DNA from: M3007 sp043764095
Lineage (GTDB): Bacteria; Bacteroidota; Bacteroidia; Chitinophagales; Saprospiraceae
Assembly (NCBI GenBank): GCA_043764095.1
Contig: JAYUKX010000026.1
Span: 1 to 64,000, forward strand
Length of the DNA stretch: 64,000 nucleotides
Reading direction: 5' to 3'
The position numbers and the translations under genes are program-made. The notes beneath the pieces are model-generated. The model searched no databases. It was not told where the DNA came from and saw nothing but the letters and a program-made list of their open reading frames with translations. Every line of letters begins with the position of its first letter. Position 1 is the first letter of the stretch. This document shows, one piece after another, positions 12,001-17,642 of the stretch.

Positions 12001-13965
12001 TCCTCCATTCATCCCTCCATTAAAAGTAAACTTGAATTCATCACATGGCATACCTTTTAATAGGTTGCTGGCTGGGATATTGGCAGGATTGACAACTGTA
12101 CTACCAGTATGATCCGTAAATCCGAGGGTAGTACGCCGAACACTGGTCGTAGTAGATGTCAATCCACCATTCGGGCATGGGCCACATCCTGCTCCAAGTA
12201 TGGTGAAATTACCACATCCCCATTTTTGAACGCATGAGCAAGCAGCATCGCAAGTGTATAATGCCTCGTAACTAAAGTTCAAAGGCCCACCACCACAAAC
12301 ATACATCAGTTCCATTGTAAAACATGTTGTATTACCGCTATAAGTACCAGATACGGTAGCTACACCAGCAGCAGTTGAAACCGTTGCAGCCGAACCATTG
12401 ATACTACCCGTACCAGTAGCCATAATATTGGCTGGCAGGTTGAGATTCAAAGCAAACGAATTGGTGGGGCAAGTACCGCCTGAAAAAGTGCGTTGAACAC
12501 AAATGGTTACATTGAATTTTGCACCATCACCTACTGTACTGGGAAAAAAGGCTTCAGTCCCTCCACCTGTATTTGTAAATACAAATGTTGTAGGTGCCGA
12601 AATACTCGACATTGATCCGCACTGGTCGGTGTACATAGCAGCAGCAACCAAACTGGCCTCGTCACTTACGGCTGTACAACCGGTAGGACAAGTATATTTG
12701 AGGGTAATCCTAAACGTAACAGAACTGCCTTGTGGCATATCGTCGAATTGTCCATCTAAGTCCAAATCACTCATGCCACCTGTAGCTGCGCTTGCAAATT
12801 GGCTGCCATTAACAGTAATCGGTGTGCCGCTCATACCGCCACTAAAAGTAACGGCATTTCCTCCGCGCGTAACACTAAGTGCCATATAACTGGCAGACGA
12901 CCAACCTGTGGCACTATTCATCCCAAATTTAAAAGCGTTGTTAAAGGCAGCAGCAGCAGAGGCTGGACCTGTACCATTATTCGTAAATGTTACATCAACT
13001 ACTGCATTTCCGCAGGTATTTGATCCAGTCACAACCGTAGATGTTACAGTCAAATTTGGTGCGCCTTGTTGCAAAATAAATTCTCCAGGTGCGGTTGGCG
13101 CAGGTGTTTGGCAGGAAGAGCCATTACAGCCCCAATTTGTTTCATAACTAGATGAAAATGTACAACTTGTAAGCGTCACAGTACGAAATACTGTTATTGT
13201 TTCTGGGTTATTTAAAGAGCCTCCGGGTAAGGCCGCTACAGGTATTTGATATGTTTTCATCGTACCCATTGTGCTTAACAAAGTGGCCGGAAAACCTCCA
13301 ACGGTGATTCCTGAAGTGGTCATCCCACTTTCAGTTATTTTGAAAGTAATATTATCTGTAATGCCAAGACCTCCATTTTGGATAACAATAGGTACGGTTA
13401 CGGGTGTTCCGATACTGGCCGATTGTATAGAATGGGGGGCAAGATTAAGCGCCGCTCCAAGTACATCTGCAGTTAAATCACCCGTAAAACTATTACCATT
13501 GTAACTTACATTTACGGGAAACTCTTCTGTTCCTTCTACAGCCAAACAACTGGCTTTGACCCTAATTTTATAGCGAAGTTCGTTACCCCCTACAATATTA
13601 CTTCCTTTTGAGATCGTAAATATAGGGTTAGTAATGGATGCCGAAGTTTGGGCGATACTCAATCCGCCAATCTGCGAAACGAGCATCATACTACCTGGCA
13701 CATACTCCAGCCCGGGGGGCATAGGCATGGTGACCACCGCAGTAGTGCCTCCATTGGTAGAAAATTGAATAGTGGACTGTAATTCAGTCTCCCCAAAGCA
13801 CTTGCTGATATCCGGTGCATTGGCTGCATTAGGATCAATAATATTGACTTGAGCATATATTTCTGTACCACTTAACAGGAAAATAGCAACACATAAGTTT
13901 GTAAATATTTTGAAATATGAGCAATTTAAATTGCTAAAGCATAAAGAAGTAAAAGTGTTTTTCAT
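1..13965 (-). CDS. Giant SprB/HYR-repeat cell-surface adhesin (partial, 3' end outside window)
   Basis: An ATG at 13965 opens a minus-strand frame that I read without a stop to base 1 (4,655 codons), so the C-terminus is missing. Residues 1 to about 42 are a long signal peptide ending IYAQ. Residues ~43-1540 are DUF11-like beta-sandwich modules rich in paired Cys. Next come an Ig-like module (~1541-1634), three ~90-residue repeats (~1635-1908), about 21 SprB repeats (~1909-3543; typical motifs TNVxCxGxxxG, GGTPxYxYxWSNG, YxVTVTDxNGC), another Ig-like module, and then HYR domains (~3637 onward; CPANxTV, DNC, VTYxAxDxxGN). At least 12 HYR domains fall in the window. SprB-type proteins are exported by the type IX system and act in gliding or adhesion in Flavobacterium. 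A C-terminal T9SS signal is expected beyond the edge but is not visible. The role as adhesin is inferred from domain content. Confidence 0.93.
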   Translation of the reverse strand, partial: MKNTFTSLCFSNLNCSYFKIFTNLCVAIFLLSGTEIYAQVNIIDPNAANAPDISKCFGETELQSTIQFSTNGGTTAVVTMPMPPGLEYVPGSMMLVSQIGGLSIAQTSASITNPIFTISKGSNIVGGNELRYKIRVKASCLAVEGTEEFPVNVSYNGNSFTGDLTADVLGAALNLAPHSIQSASIGTPVTVPIVIQNGGLGITDNITFKITESGMTTSGITVGGFPATLLSTMGTMKTYQIPVAALPGGSLNNPETITVFRTVTLTSCTFSSSYETNWGCNGSSCQTPAPTAPGEFILQQGAPNLTVTSTVVTGSNTCGNAVVDVTFTNNGTGPASAAAAFNNAFKFGMNSATGWSSASYMALSVTRGGNAVTFSGGMSGTPITVNGSQFASAATGGMSDLDLDGQFDDMPQGSSVTFRITLKYTCPTGCTAVSDEASLVAAAMYTDQCGSMSSISAPTTFVFTNTGGGTEAFFPSTVGDGAKFNVTICVQRTFSGGTCPTNSFALNLNLPANIMATGTGSINGSAATVSTAAGVATVSGTYSGNTTCFTMELMYVCGGGPLNFSYEALYTCDAACSCVQKWGCGNFTILGAGCGPCPNGGLTSTTTSVRRTTLGFTDHTGSTVVNPANIPASNLLKGMPCDEFKFTFNGGMNGGTGNTAAFNNGFLEFSYDQLAGANLLQYIATGSTFDYFDQSTGITTTGIVLPTPTESVIAGRHVFIFNFNAFIQSLPGGLMNFDDRVVACPKFRVLNNSGLTVTPTRPNNLRAEYFNLSLATGNPLPGGNTRFNCDYNIPEIYLHNPMVIPTAVAGGRMGCGTYQASGIINHQLTVQNDEYPMEIRPLFRLNSIKVTIQNGDSYDPSVTPSLMVFGSSDDPWYMGTFNLPAPTISGTMLTWTNPGTWPIHDLAGNVQGNTGYQVKFNLKNSGCVNAVDGNLQTVWNYNRFGYGPVACQAATVSPTQTGVVTAGAPKFTLTNLTGTINGSKQVECFQVKIENTASGNPAGYVWLALEDNLSDMDVVSVKDLSTNTTLPLLSYTNGKWVKISTTWPGGSSRTLEVCVKYNNCTSNAMVLRQGWDCNAYPTNPTTYTCASLVVQANVNIIPREGAIQGDFIATSPLPASMCENFVFDIKMNSSQQGDIRNPRVKVTLPTGMVLLPPVQIEYPFNSGNWQNATPTISGQMIEVLLTNHTLINDSLPGTVNANTLTYPNGEDRQARVRFTTRTTCNFFSGDRITFQPSAERTCGGSASGSGSIFKSPRIRILGAEPTYEGTFSFNIAGGNTVEGCTAKTINVTTQLADLNALDGLPAMTGAADTIYITMPAVLDYVPSTFVCTTVPVGNCPVFISSTVQADGRNLLKFKLPASISIPNGGVTAINFKFDVLPEANIPCTVEDKLTGRIIAVYSNIVCPNPPPATICPKITALAGEGEEVIILKKRQFLFEGQALACNSGGTFNYTIPVRLQNGTIASGETIKVEIYCLDANGNMIGGPVRVLDLVGPKAAGSLTTFTGTFGGCDAVNGVKVLVPTTTFAGVFQCQCDMPMFIYKDLSKCPTVTIGLSDNDICANERTTVTATIMNGANAGTWTTTGTGTFANATALSTNYTPSAADATAGVVTLKFTTNDITGTCMPAMATSLLTIRQLPTTANSTLTVCATAVGGTSGSFTLTNANTLIDPVGGNIISYHATLANAQAGTSALVSPYTATNNAVVYARVRNPITGCVNTATLTLRVNALPTANPATLIVCENDPLGSGIGTFTLTQANNTVNNGVGFTITYHNTLAEAQSGANALPNIITSSTSIKYARVVNTATGCSNTVAITLTVRARPRAYAAVLSKCPIAFDGLTASFTLSDANVQATGGVAGLTVSYHANLLDAQQNTNPLSNTFVSVINNVWIRVQDANGCYSTDILQLVVLESPTIDASATQLTCAGINNGSATVMVSSGPIPYTYDWSNDGAENPDNDAATITALSAGLYTVTVTDGNGCTALDFVTISPAPASITITVNSVTNVACRNAATGAIFITVTGGTPTYNYNWSAPAPDVEDPNNLAAGTYTVTVTDANGCTMTTSVTVTQPATVLSATTSVTATPTACNASNGAANVVAMGGVPTYTYLWSNGQTTANATNLGPGSYVVTVTDANGCTKVATVVIPFATAPVVVIGSFTNVLCASGNTGSATAMVQAGTGTSPFSFVWSNGQTGPNATGLSAGTYGVTVTDVNGCSGQASVTIVQPTPVNAVILNTTNVTCNGFNNGTATVFATGGTPGIGYSYLWSNGQNNPTASNLAPGTYTVTVTDINGCSRSTTATITQPSLLMPTVIPPVMNVSCFGGNNGAINLSVTGGTPNYDYNWSGNAPDVEDPNGLTAGTYTVTITDAKGCTTTISQTITQPATALSVAISSFTNTLCSGGATGTATALATGGTPNYSYLWSNGQNTAMATGLAAGSYVVTVTDMNACTALKNVNIINPALLQGSILSTSNVTCNGVANGAATAAATGGSTPYTYEFRNAANLVIQVASTNSSIVNLAPGTYSLVVSDQNGCTSQVSFVINQPTPVVATITATTPASCFGGTNGTASVSASGGTPSYTFAWSGGFTGSVRTGLAAGTYVVTATDANGCQSTATAIVTQPAAPVSIVNNLITNVLCNGSATGSIQITVSGGTPNYNYNWSNPAPDVEDPNGLVAGIYNLTVTDNNGCTATTSVTISQPPTSVVATISNIVNAQCTGTGTGAATVNPSGGTLGYTFVWSNGQTTQTATGLSAGSYVVTVTDGNGCTTIATAIIANPANLTIAPLTTTNVVCSGSLTGGATVLAAGGTPNYLYQWSNMTTGPVLSGVGVGNYSVTVQDNNGCTAQTSINILEPTPVIATIQSTTPITCSGVNNGTATAAASGGVGPYTFEWPNAVFGNVLTGLASGSYTVTIRDNNNCSATATAVIPVAPTVLNVAITSQVDVLCFGGNNGAVNITVSGGTPNFNYNWSGSTPDVEDPSGLSTGTYTVIVTDANGCITSTSVTIMQPSMAVSATTVGTNPLCNGTANGSAIVTPTGGVGPYTYLWSNGQITATSTGMTAGAYVVTVTDANLCQTVTTVVLSNPSLVSASISNTTPISCFNGNNGTATVVATGGSPGYTYLWQNSANATVSTSNIANGLNAGTYRVTVTDLNGCTASTSITLGQPTQVIANISNTSNVSCFGGNNGTVTANASGGTAPYSFTWPGAVTGALHTGLVAGSYTVTATDANLCTGTTIAIITEPLTLPSISSFVITDVSCFGAATGAINITPTGGTPPYSYDWTAPAPDVEDPSGLPAGSYTIVLSDAKGCTYQQTLVIAQPATPISVTATKDSDAPCGTNNGSATANPMGGTAPYTYLWSNGQNSQQATGLIGGSYVVTATDMKGCTAITSVNIPAPGGPTALITGQTPVSCFGYNDGSATVTPTGGTPPYSFNWSGGTSGTTTRTGLAAGIYFVTISDSAIPSCAVVASVTIVQPIDLTETVVATIPTSCVGATNGIGTVDADGGTPPYTYTWPGALAGATQMGLAAGMYIVTVTDANGCRETVNVVIGSNGTLNLNVIANIGVVCPSTTIPIIPLSAQPNDPNTVYSWSGGAGAGLPNGTSTGLNPNIPPFIASNSEGTYTVTVTSNLQGCTASRTFEIVIQDNTAPIFQCPTQMVMVGNDPDNCAAKVNWTAPTATDACGSVTVTQSTGLPSGSNFTVGLHTISYLADDGRGNTSECSFQVLVLDTQFPTISCPVPFVTPADANCTFTQNAVAFDALANDNCSIVALEHNYATAPSANTLNGAVFPTGQTTVIWKATDPSGKTATCSINVIITDQTAPLITPGTCPPNIIVSNDDAVCGAVVNYTQPLFQDNCDGITLAGTLTNGLVSGATFPIGTTTVRFEYRDLAGNAPAVCEFTVIVNDIQSPQIQCPANLTVKTDGTLVSSNTNPFTLVGTGPCGVTVAYTAPVGTDNCTNSETDLMSGFGAGANYYQYNGTYTHIWRVVDESGNTATCQFTIKVEDPITPVIICPANTTVATEKDNCTALVTYSLPVIGDNCPGFTITQLAGPSSGAEFALGNTTVTYEVADDMGNTTTCSFIVTVMDMQKPIPTCPTNRIVNTSTGTTGDCMGEIPNLLPELLANDNCTATSSLLLTATQSPLALSSFGTTHNATQIVTLTVTDAAGNTNTCTTILTLQDNEVPTIDCAPTTRMVNASANCSYLVSGNEFSPQITDNCAANFTHNYAPAPDNSTLIGATMPLGQTVVVYTVKDNNNNTATCSVTVIVQDIQQPVFINCPSNITVNNNVDLCSANVVFATPVATDNCGVTAALVAPSLPSGSAFPSAAGPLGATSTVTFRATDTAGNSTDCIFTITVLDKQMPKAICTDFTVNLDALGAATITASNINSNSSDNCTSSANLTIMASKTTFDCSNEGLNYVVLTVTDAAGNVNNCVSTVTVNDITPPVIVCPANIVLGSCATPVPNVAALTTATDVCGVASITQNPVPGVLFGQNQANNQVVTLTATDVNGNTSTCSITVTVNDNINPSINCPASTTVSADPGECDAAVTYSIPVITDNCLGAALINQTPAFPSGAEFPVGTTTVIYLATDAGGNTTSCTFNVTVTDNEKPQITTCPANRDINTSTGIAGDCAGVVPDIKPELVATDNCTSGAALSTSIVQSPAAGSA
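3337..8241 (-). repeat. SprB-repeat array (about 21 units) with four-unit higher-order period
   Basis: About 21 tandem SprB modules averaging 78 residues (~234 nt). A variant carrying the motif PDVEDP occurs in units 2, 6, 10, 14 and 18. Its DNA lies near 7856, 6922, 5979, 5058 and 4123, a spacing of about 920-945 nt. The units that follow each PDVEDP unit carry SNGQ, and units 9, 13, 17 and 21 share a W-P/S-G/N-x-V/L signature. The array therefore grew by copying blocks of four domains. Confidence 0.85.
8242..9063 (-). repeat. Three ~90-residue repeats in the giant adhesin
   Basis: Three successive units in the adhesin share the pattern SFTL-x-x-ANxxV, then (I/V)SYHxxLxxAQ, then a short loop, then V(Y/W)xRVxxxxGC and an LxV strand. 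They sit between an Ig-like module and the SprB array. I recognise them as a beta-sandwich repeat common in Bacteroidota surface proteins but cannot name the family with confidence. Confidence 0.7.
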
Positions 13966-14048
13966 GAACACGAGATAAAAAAAATGAAAAAAGGGATTAA
14001 AAAAGAAAAATTAACGCTATAACAGACTTAAAAAACGTAATTTAATCA

Positions 14049-14081
14049 CAAAGGTCACACTTTTATTTTACTAATTGGCAA
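14049..14081 (-). promoter_or_regulatory. Candidate promoter of the giant adhesin
   Basis: On the minus strand there is a TTG (14079-14081), a 22-nt spacer and GACCTTTG (14049-14056). This is one base off the Bacteroidota TAnnTTTG box with a slightly long spacer. It would give a leader of about 75-80 nt before the ATG at 13965. Confidence 0.3.
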
Positions 14082-14161
14082 TCATACACAATAAAAAACA
14101 CAAAATAATTTAAAAAATTCACATACACCAAACCAATTATATAATAAAAAAATGTAATTAT

Positions 14162-14194
14162 AAAAAAAGGAGGCAACTCCCAAGGGTTGCCTCC
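14162..14194 (-). terminator. Rho-independent terminator downstream of mscL
   Basis: A perfect 9-bp stem (14169-14177 with 14186-14194, GGAGGCAAC/GTTGCCTCC) has an 8-nt loop. On the minus strand it is followed by seven Ts (14162-14168). It lies about 90 nt after the mscL stop and separates mscL from the adhesin. The whole 13966-14283 gap otherwise holds only AT-rich leader sequence. Confidence 0.85.
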
Positions 14195-14283
14195 AAAATT
14201 ATTTTAAAGATTTTTCGCCATAACATCAATTTATACCCTAGATGTTATGTATTTCAAGGATTTATAAATGAAAATAATTTCAC

Positions 14284-14559
14284 TTATTCAGCCTTTTTGC
14301 CTGCCGCTTTAACAAGAGAAAACAAGATAAGACCTAAGATAATAAAACCAATAACTGCATTGATAAAATTACCAATTTTAACTGGGCCTAACATTATTGC
14401 GCTAAAATCTGGCTGGCCACCAAACATTCCAATAATTGGCATAATTACATCGGCAACCAAAGAATCAACAATTTTTTGGAAGCCCCCTGCTATCATAACG
14501 GCAATGGCTAAACCCAATACATCCCCACGAAGGAGAAACGCTTTTAATTCGCTAATCAT
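14284..14559 (-). CDS. mscL: Large-conductance mechanosensitive channel, short form
   Basis: The 91-residue product begins SELKAFLLRGDVLGLAIAV, the family's cytoplasmic N-terminal helix and first pore helix. It continues with the VADVIMPIIGM segment of TM1, a short periplasmic loop, and TM2 (NFINAVIGFIILGLILF) followed by a Lys-rich tail. MscL forms a pentameric inner-membrane pore that opens under membrane tension to release solutes on osmotic downshift. The start at 14559 is preferred over an upstream ATG at 14613 because family members begin just before the LLRG motif. At 91 residues it is well below the usual 120-150: the periplasmic loop is short and the C-terminal cytoplasmic helix bundle is essentially absent. 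It is monocistronic with its own terminator. Confidence 0.93.
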   Translation of the reverse strand: MISELKAFLLRGDVLGLAIAVMIAGGFQKIVDSLVADVIMPIIGMFGGQPDFSAIMLGPVKIGNFINAVIGFIILGLILFSLVKAAGKKAE

Positions 14560-14713
14560 AATAAAATTCGTTTTGTTTTGATAAATAAAAAATAATGGGC
14601 GAAAGGTAAGCACATGCTAACCAATCATTCAAAACAATTAACAAAAAAAATTTAAAATTTTATTTTGAAAATGAATTAAAAATCAATTTAAAAAAAACCA
14701 AATAGCGTGAATA

Positions 14714-15841
14714 TCAATTCACAAATAATTCCATTGCAATGCGATCAGCGAATAACCTGCCAGACTTGGTCAATACATATGAACGATTAGTATATTCAAC
14801 TAAACCTTGTAAAATATATTTTGGGACATCTTTTTCAAAAGTTTTTGCACCTTCTGGGTGTAACCGCTCTAAATCCGCAATTTTTACGCCCCAATACGTC
14901 CTTAACATGGTCATAATATACTCATTAAACCGATCCCTGGCCGATAGCACTTCCAACTCTGTCAATAATTCACCTGTTTGTATGCCTGCAATGTATTTAG
15001 CATTGTTGGCTACATTCCATTGTCTTGTTTTGCCATTAAAAGAGTGCGCAGATGGCCCTAGCCCAAGATAATGCTCGCCCAGCCAATAATTGCTGTTATG
15101 GCGTGCGTGTCGGCCTGGATATGCAAAATTAGAAATTTCGTATTGTTCATAACCTGCTTTTTCGGTATGATCCATCAAGATTTCTAATTGTCGTGCCGAC
15201 CGTTCTTCATCTACTGGCAAAGAAGTACCTTTTTTTACAAAATGATCCAAAGCGGTGCCTTCTTCTACCGTAAGCGCGTAACAGGATAAGTGAGGAATCT
15301 TATAATCGAATGCAATAGATAAATTCTTTTCCCAAACTTCATCGGGTGTCGTGGGTGAACCATAAATCAAATCTATGGTAAGGTTGTCAAAACCCGTCGA
15401 AAGCGCATCTTCCAGGCATTGTTGTGCATGAACGGCATTGTGCGCCCGATTCATCCATACTAAGTCTTCGTTTTGAAACGATTGTACACCAATACTTAAC
15501 CGATTAACGGAAGTATATTGTTTTAAATCCTTTAACCATACGTGCGACATATCATCGGGATTCGATTCTAATGTAATTTCTGCATCGTGGGCCACCGAAA
15601 ATAGGGATTGTGTATGCTCTAAAATACGGGTTATATCTTGTATCGGTAAGAGGGAGGGCGTGCCACCACCGAAATAGATAGAGTGCACTTTTTGGTCTCC
15701 TAAATATTTATGAGACATGTCCATCTCTTTCAAAATAGCATCCACCATTATATCTCTATGCACCAGTGAGGTGCTAAAATGGAAATTACAATAATGACAA
15801 GCTTGTCTGCAAAAAGGAATGTGAATGTATATACCTGCCAT
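14714..15841 (-). CDS. hemW: HemW-like radical SAM heme chaperone (coproporphyrinogen oxidase family)
   Basis: The 375-residue protein starts MAGIYIHIPFC and carries the radical-SAM cluster motif CxxxCxxC (CRQACHYC) followed by NFHF. It then has the FGGGTPSLL and SIGVQSF motifs typical of the HemN/HemW family. The NFH after the third Cys instead of a fourth Cys, the short N-terminus and the length fit HemW, a heme-trafficking chaperone, rather than true HemN. HemW and HemN cannot be fully separated by eye. The frame stays open upstream to 15982, but that extension only translates the 28-bp hairpin repeats, so the ATG at 15841 is chosen. The repeat array forms the whole upstream gap. Confidence 0.92.
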   Translation of the reverse strand: MAGIYIHIPFCRQACHYCNFHFSTSLVHRDIMVDAILKEMDMSHKYLGDQKVHSIYFGGGTPSLLPIQDITRILEHTQSLFSVAHDAEITLESNPDDMSHVWLKDLKQYTSVNRLSIGVQSFQNEDLVWMNRAHNAVHAQQCLEDALSTGFDNLTIDLIYGSPTTPDEVWEKNLSIAFDYKIPHLSCYALTVEEGTALDHFVKKGTSLPVDEERSARQLEILMDHTEKAGYEQYEISNFAYPGRHARHNSNYWLGEHYLGLGPSAHSFNGKTRQWNVANNAKYIAGIQTGELLTELEVLSARDRFNEYIMTMLRTYWGVKIADLERLHPEGAKTFEKDVPKYILQGLVEYTNRSYVLTKSGRLFADRIAMELFVN

Positions 15842-15854
15842 ATTTCGTTCGTGT

Positions 15855-15994
15855 GTCGGGGCGAACCTGCGTGTTCGCCCATGTCGGGGCGAACCTGCGT
15901 GTTCGCCCGTGTCGGGGCGAACCTGCGTATTCGCCCATGTCGGGGCGAACCTGCGTGTTCGCCCGTGTGAGGGCGAACACATAGGTTCGCCCCT
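15855..15994. repeat. Tandem array of five 28-bp hairpin repeats
   Basis: Four near-identical 28-bp units (15855-15880 partial, 15881-15908, 15909-15936, 15937-15964) and a fifth divergent unit (15965-15994) lie head to tail. Each unit holds the inverted repeat GGGCGAAC, a 6-nt loop, and GTTCGCCC; in the third unit one arm base is changed. Unit five has a different loop but the same arms. The array fills the gap between the START-protein stop (15993-15995) and the hemW start (15841). There are no spacers, so it is not a CRISPR. Confidence 0.92.
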
Positions 15995-16637
15995 ATTCTT
16001 TAATGTATGCCAATTTGGCTTTTTTGTACGTTGGTTGTTGTAATATGGTTTTCATATTTTTGATGGTTTCGCGCGGACCAACTTCAATTGCAGCATTCAC
16101 TAACCAATCAGGAATACTTCCTCCGGGGCTGGAATAAATATAATATTCCACATATACCCACCCATTTGTACCGGGAACGAGTGTCCACTTAGTGTTGGAA
16201 TTGGTCATCCTTAAGTAGTTTTTTTCTTGTGGTATAAAAGTTGGATCTGCTACACTGGTTGAGGTGATTGTTTTTGTTTTGGGGTCTTGTTCCAATTTTG
16301 TATGCATCACCACATCACGATCATCCATCGGCCATGGAAAATCAAATTTGGAATGATAATACATCTCATTATCGCTTACTTTTTTGAGTAGTTTTGATTC
16401 AGTAACTTTATACCCCCATTTTGGGAAATTTTCAACTTCGTTAAACAACTGAATAATACCCGAAAGCGAAGACTGAATAGAGGTTACTAATTTTATCTCA
16501 TAAACGGAGGTTGTCTTTTTGAAATAGACCTTAATACCATTTTTGTCACTTTTCAATTCCCAATCCTCTTGCGCCGAAGCAGCAAATGGGAGAAAAAGTA
16601 AGTTTAAAATAAATAGCATTGTTAGAGTACGGAACAT
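15993..16637 (-). CDS. Exported START-domain (StAR-related lipid-binding) protein
   Basis: The 214-residue protein has a signal peptide (FRTLTMLFILNLLFLPF, cleaved near AASAQ) followed by a START-like fold. Visible hallmarks are WELKSDKNGIKVYF, FPKWGY, the FPWPMDDRDVV segment, WVYVEYYIYSSPGG and a C-terminal amphipathic helix (IPDWLVNAAIEVGPRETIKNM). START domains bind a hydrophobic ligand such as a lipid in a deep pocket; the ligand is unknown here. The frame extends to an ATG at 16679, but 16637 puts the signal peptide at the N-terminus. The stop codon touches the first hairpin of the repeat array, so transcripts would run through the array towards hemW. Confidence 0.85.
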   Translation of the reverse strand: MFRTLTMLFILNLLFLPFAASAQEDWELKSDKNGIKVYFKKTTSVYEIKLVTSIQSSLSGIIQLFNEVENFPKWGYKVTESKLLKKVSDNEMYYHSKFDFPWPMDDRDVVMHTKLEQDPKTKTITSTSVADPTFIPQEKNYLRMTNSNTKWTLVPGTNGWVYVEYYIYSSPGGSIPDWLVNAAIEVGPRETIKNMKTILQQPTYKKAKLAYIKE

Positions 16638-16863
16638 AGCCAATTTACATTTAATTATGGTTATAAACTGTGAATTCATTTTATATTTTAATAGAGTTTA
16701 ATATCAAACAAGTTCTAATCGTTTGATACTATATTAGAACGTAAAAAAGTCCAACTTGTTACCTATTTCCATAAAAATAAATCTTAAATTCACAATAACA
16801 TACCCATTATGGGTCATTTACAGCCCTACTTACTCCTCTAAATGTTAAAGTTTGAATTTGCCC

Positions 16864-16894
16864 TTGACAAGGTGGCAAAAAGCGGGTAACTTTG
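16864..16894 (+). promoter_or_regulatory. Consensus Bacteroidota promoter for a probable small RNA
   Basis: TTG (16864-16866), a 20-nt spacer and TAACTTTG (16887-16894) match the Bacteroidota sigma-ABfr promoter exactly. The only thing downstream on the plus strand before the terminator at 16962-17000 is a ~100-nt non-coding stretch. Confidence 0.55.
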
Positions 16895-16899
16895 TATAG

Positions 16900-17000
16900 G
16901 TTTTTTGGGGTTATATTTTGACGGTGGGTCGTTAATGACCTGCCGTCATTCCCAAAAAAAGGAAGCCAATCACGTTGTATCGTGATTGGCTTCTTTTTTT
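16900..17000 (+). ncRNA. Candidate small RNA of about 100 nt
   Basis: A consensus promoter at 16864-16894 would start transcription near 16901, and a strong terminator ends at 17000. Between them lies a second hairpin at 16920-16947 (outer stem GACGG/CCGTC, inner stem GGTC/GACC, loop GTTAAT, with a TG/TG internal loop). There is no convincing reading frame. The overall form (promoter, structured body, intrinsic terminator) is that of a free-standing sRNA. I do not recognise an Rfam family, and the expression claim is inference. Confidence 0.45.
16954..17000. terminator. Bidirectional intrinsic terminator
   Basis: A 13-bp perfect stem (16962-16974 with 16981-16993, GAAGCCAATCACG and its complement) has a 6-nt loop. 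It is flanked by seven As on the left (16954-16960) and seven Ts on the right (16994-17000). It can stop the minus-strand ompH transcript, whose gene ends at 17025, and the plus-strand sRNA candidate. Confidence 0.9.
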
Positions 17001-17024
17001 AAAGGAACTCTATTGGCCGATCAA

Positions 17025-17561
17025 TTATTTACCACCAGCAGGTACAGCCGTAACAGGTATACCCAATTTGGTTTTTACCAAATTAGTTACATCAAGAGAT
17101 TCATCAGCGTAGAGCAATACCTGAGTACTCACATCAAACACCATAAAGTAATTACCTTCTTTGGATACTGCTTTGAGTGCTTCATTTACCTTTTCTAAAA
17201 TAGGTTTGTACAAAATTTCGCGTTTTTTTGCAATTTCCTCTTCCATTGCTTGCGCAAAGGTATTGATTTCTGTTTCCTCTTTTTTGAGTTTTTCTTCCAA
17301 ATCAGCGGCATCTTTAGGAGCTAGTAAACCTTTTTCCTGATCTGCCTGAAATTTTGCGGCTTTTTCTTGCAAAGCCTTTACCATATCCTGACCCTTCTTT
17401 TGCATCATGGTCTGAAAGGTTTGTAAATCACTATCCGCTGATTTCATTTCTGGCATTTCACCAACAAGGGCTAGTGAGTTGCAGTAACCAAATTTTTGTG
17501 CGAAAGTAACCGATGCTGATGCCAATACAAGGGCAAGGGTCAATACGAACGTCTTCTTCAT
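17025..17561 (-). CDS. OmpH/Skp-family periplasmic chaperone
   Basis: The 178-residue protein has a clear signal peptide (KKTFVLTLALVLASASVTFAQ). A short beta strand (FGYCNSLALV) follows, then a long charged coiled-coil region (residues ~40-125, rich in Lys/Glu/Gln), and the Skp-type C-terminal strand region (NYFMVFDVSTQVLLYADESLDVT). Skp forms jellyfish-shaped trimers that hold unfolded outer-membrane proteins in the periplasm. It is the second of two adjacent ompH-like genes on the same strand (82 nt apart), and its transcript would end at the terminator at 16954-17000. Paired OmpH genes are common in Bacteroidota, often near bamA; no bamA is visible here. Confidence 0.92.
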   Translation of the reverse strand: MKKTFVLTLALVLASASVTFAQKFGYCNSLALVGEMPEMKSADSDLQTFQTMMQKKGQDMVKALQEKAAKFQADQEKGLLAPKDAADLEEKLKKEETEINTFAQAMEEEIAKKREILYKPILEKVNEALKAVSKEGNYFMVFDVSTQVLLYADESLDVTNLVKTKLGIPVTAVPAGGK

Positions 17562-17642
17562 TGTTGTTTTAATATATGTTTCTGTGTAAAATACGAAGCT
17601 AAGGTAGGCATATTGTTTGATATTCTCGAAAACCTAATTAAA

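Noticed and set aside
35..13890. Many short frames on the plus strand (and a few minus frames out of phase) across the first 14 kb
   Set aside because: They are shadows of the single long minus-strand adhesin frame; their sequences are low-complexity Val/Thr-rich antisense translations.
15842..15982. N-terminal extension of hemW up to an ATG at 15982
   Set aside because: It only translates the 28-bp hairpin repeats; family members begin at the MAGIYIHIPFC start.
15855..15994. CRISPR-like tandem repeat
   Set aside because: Units are directly abutting with no spacers and no cas genes are present.
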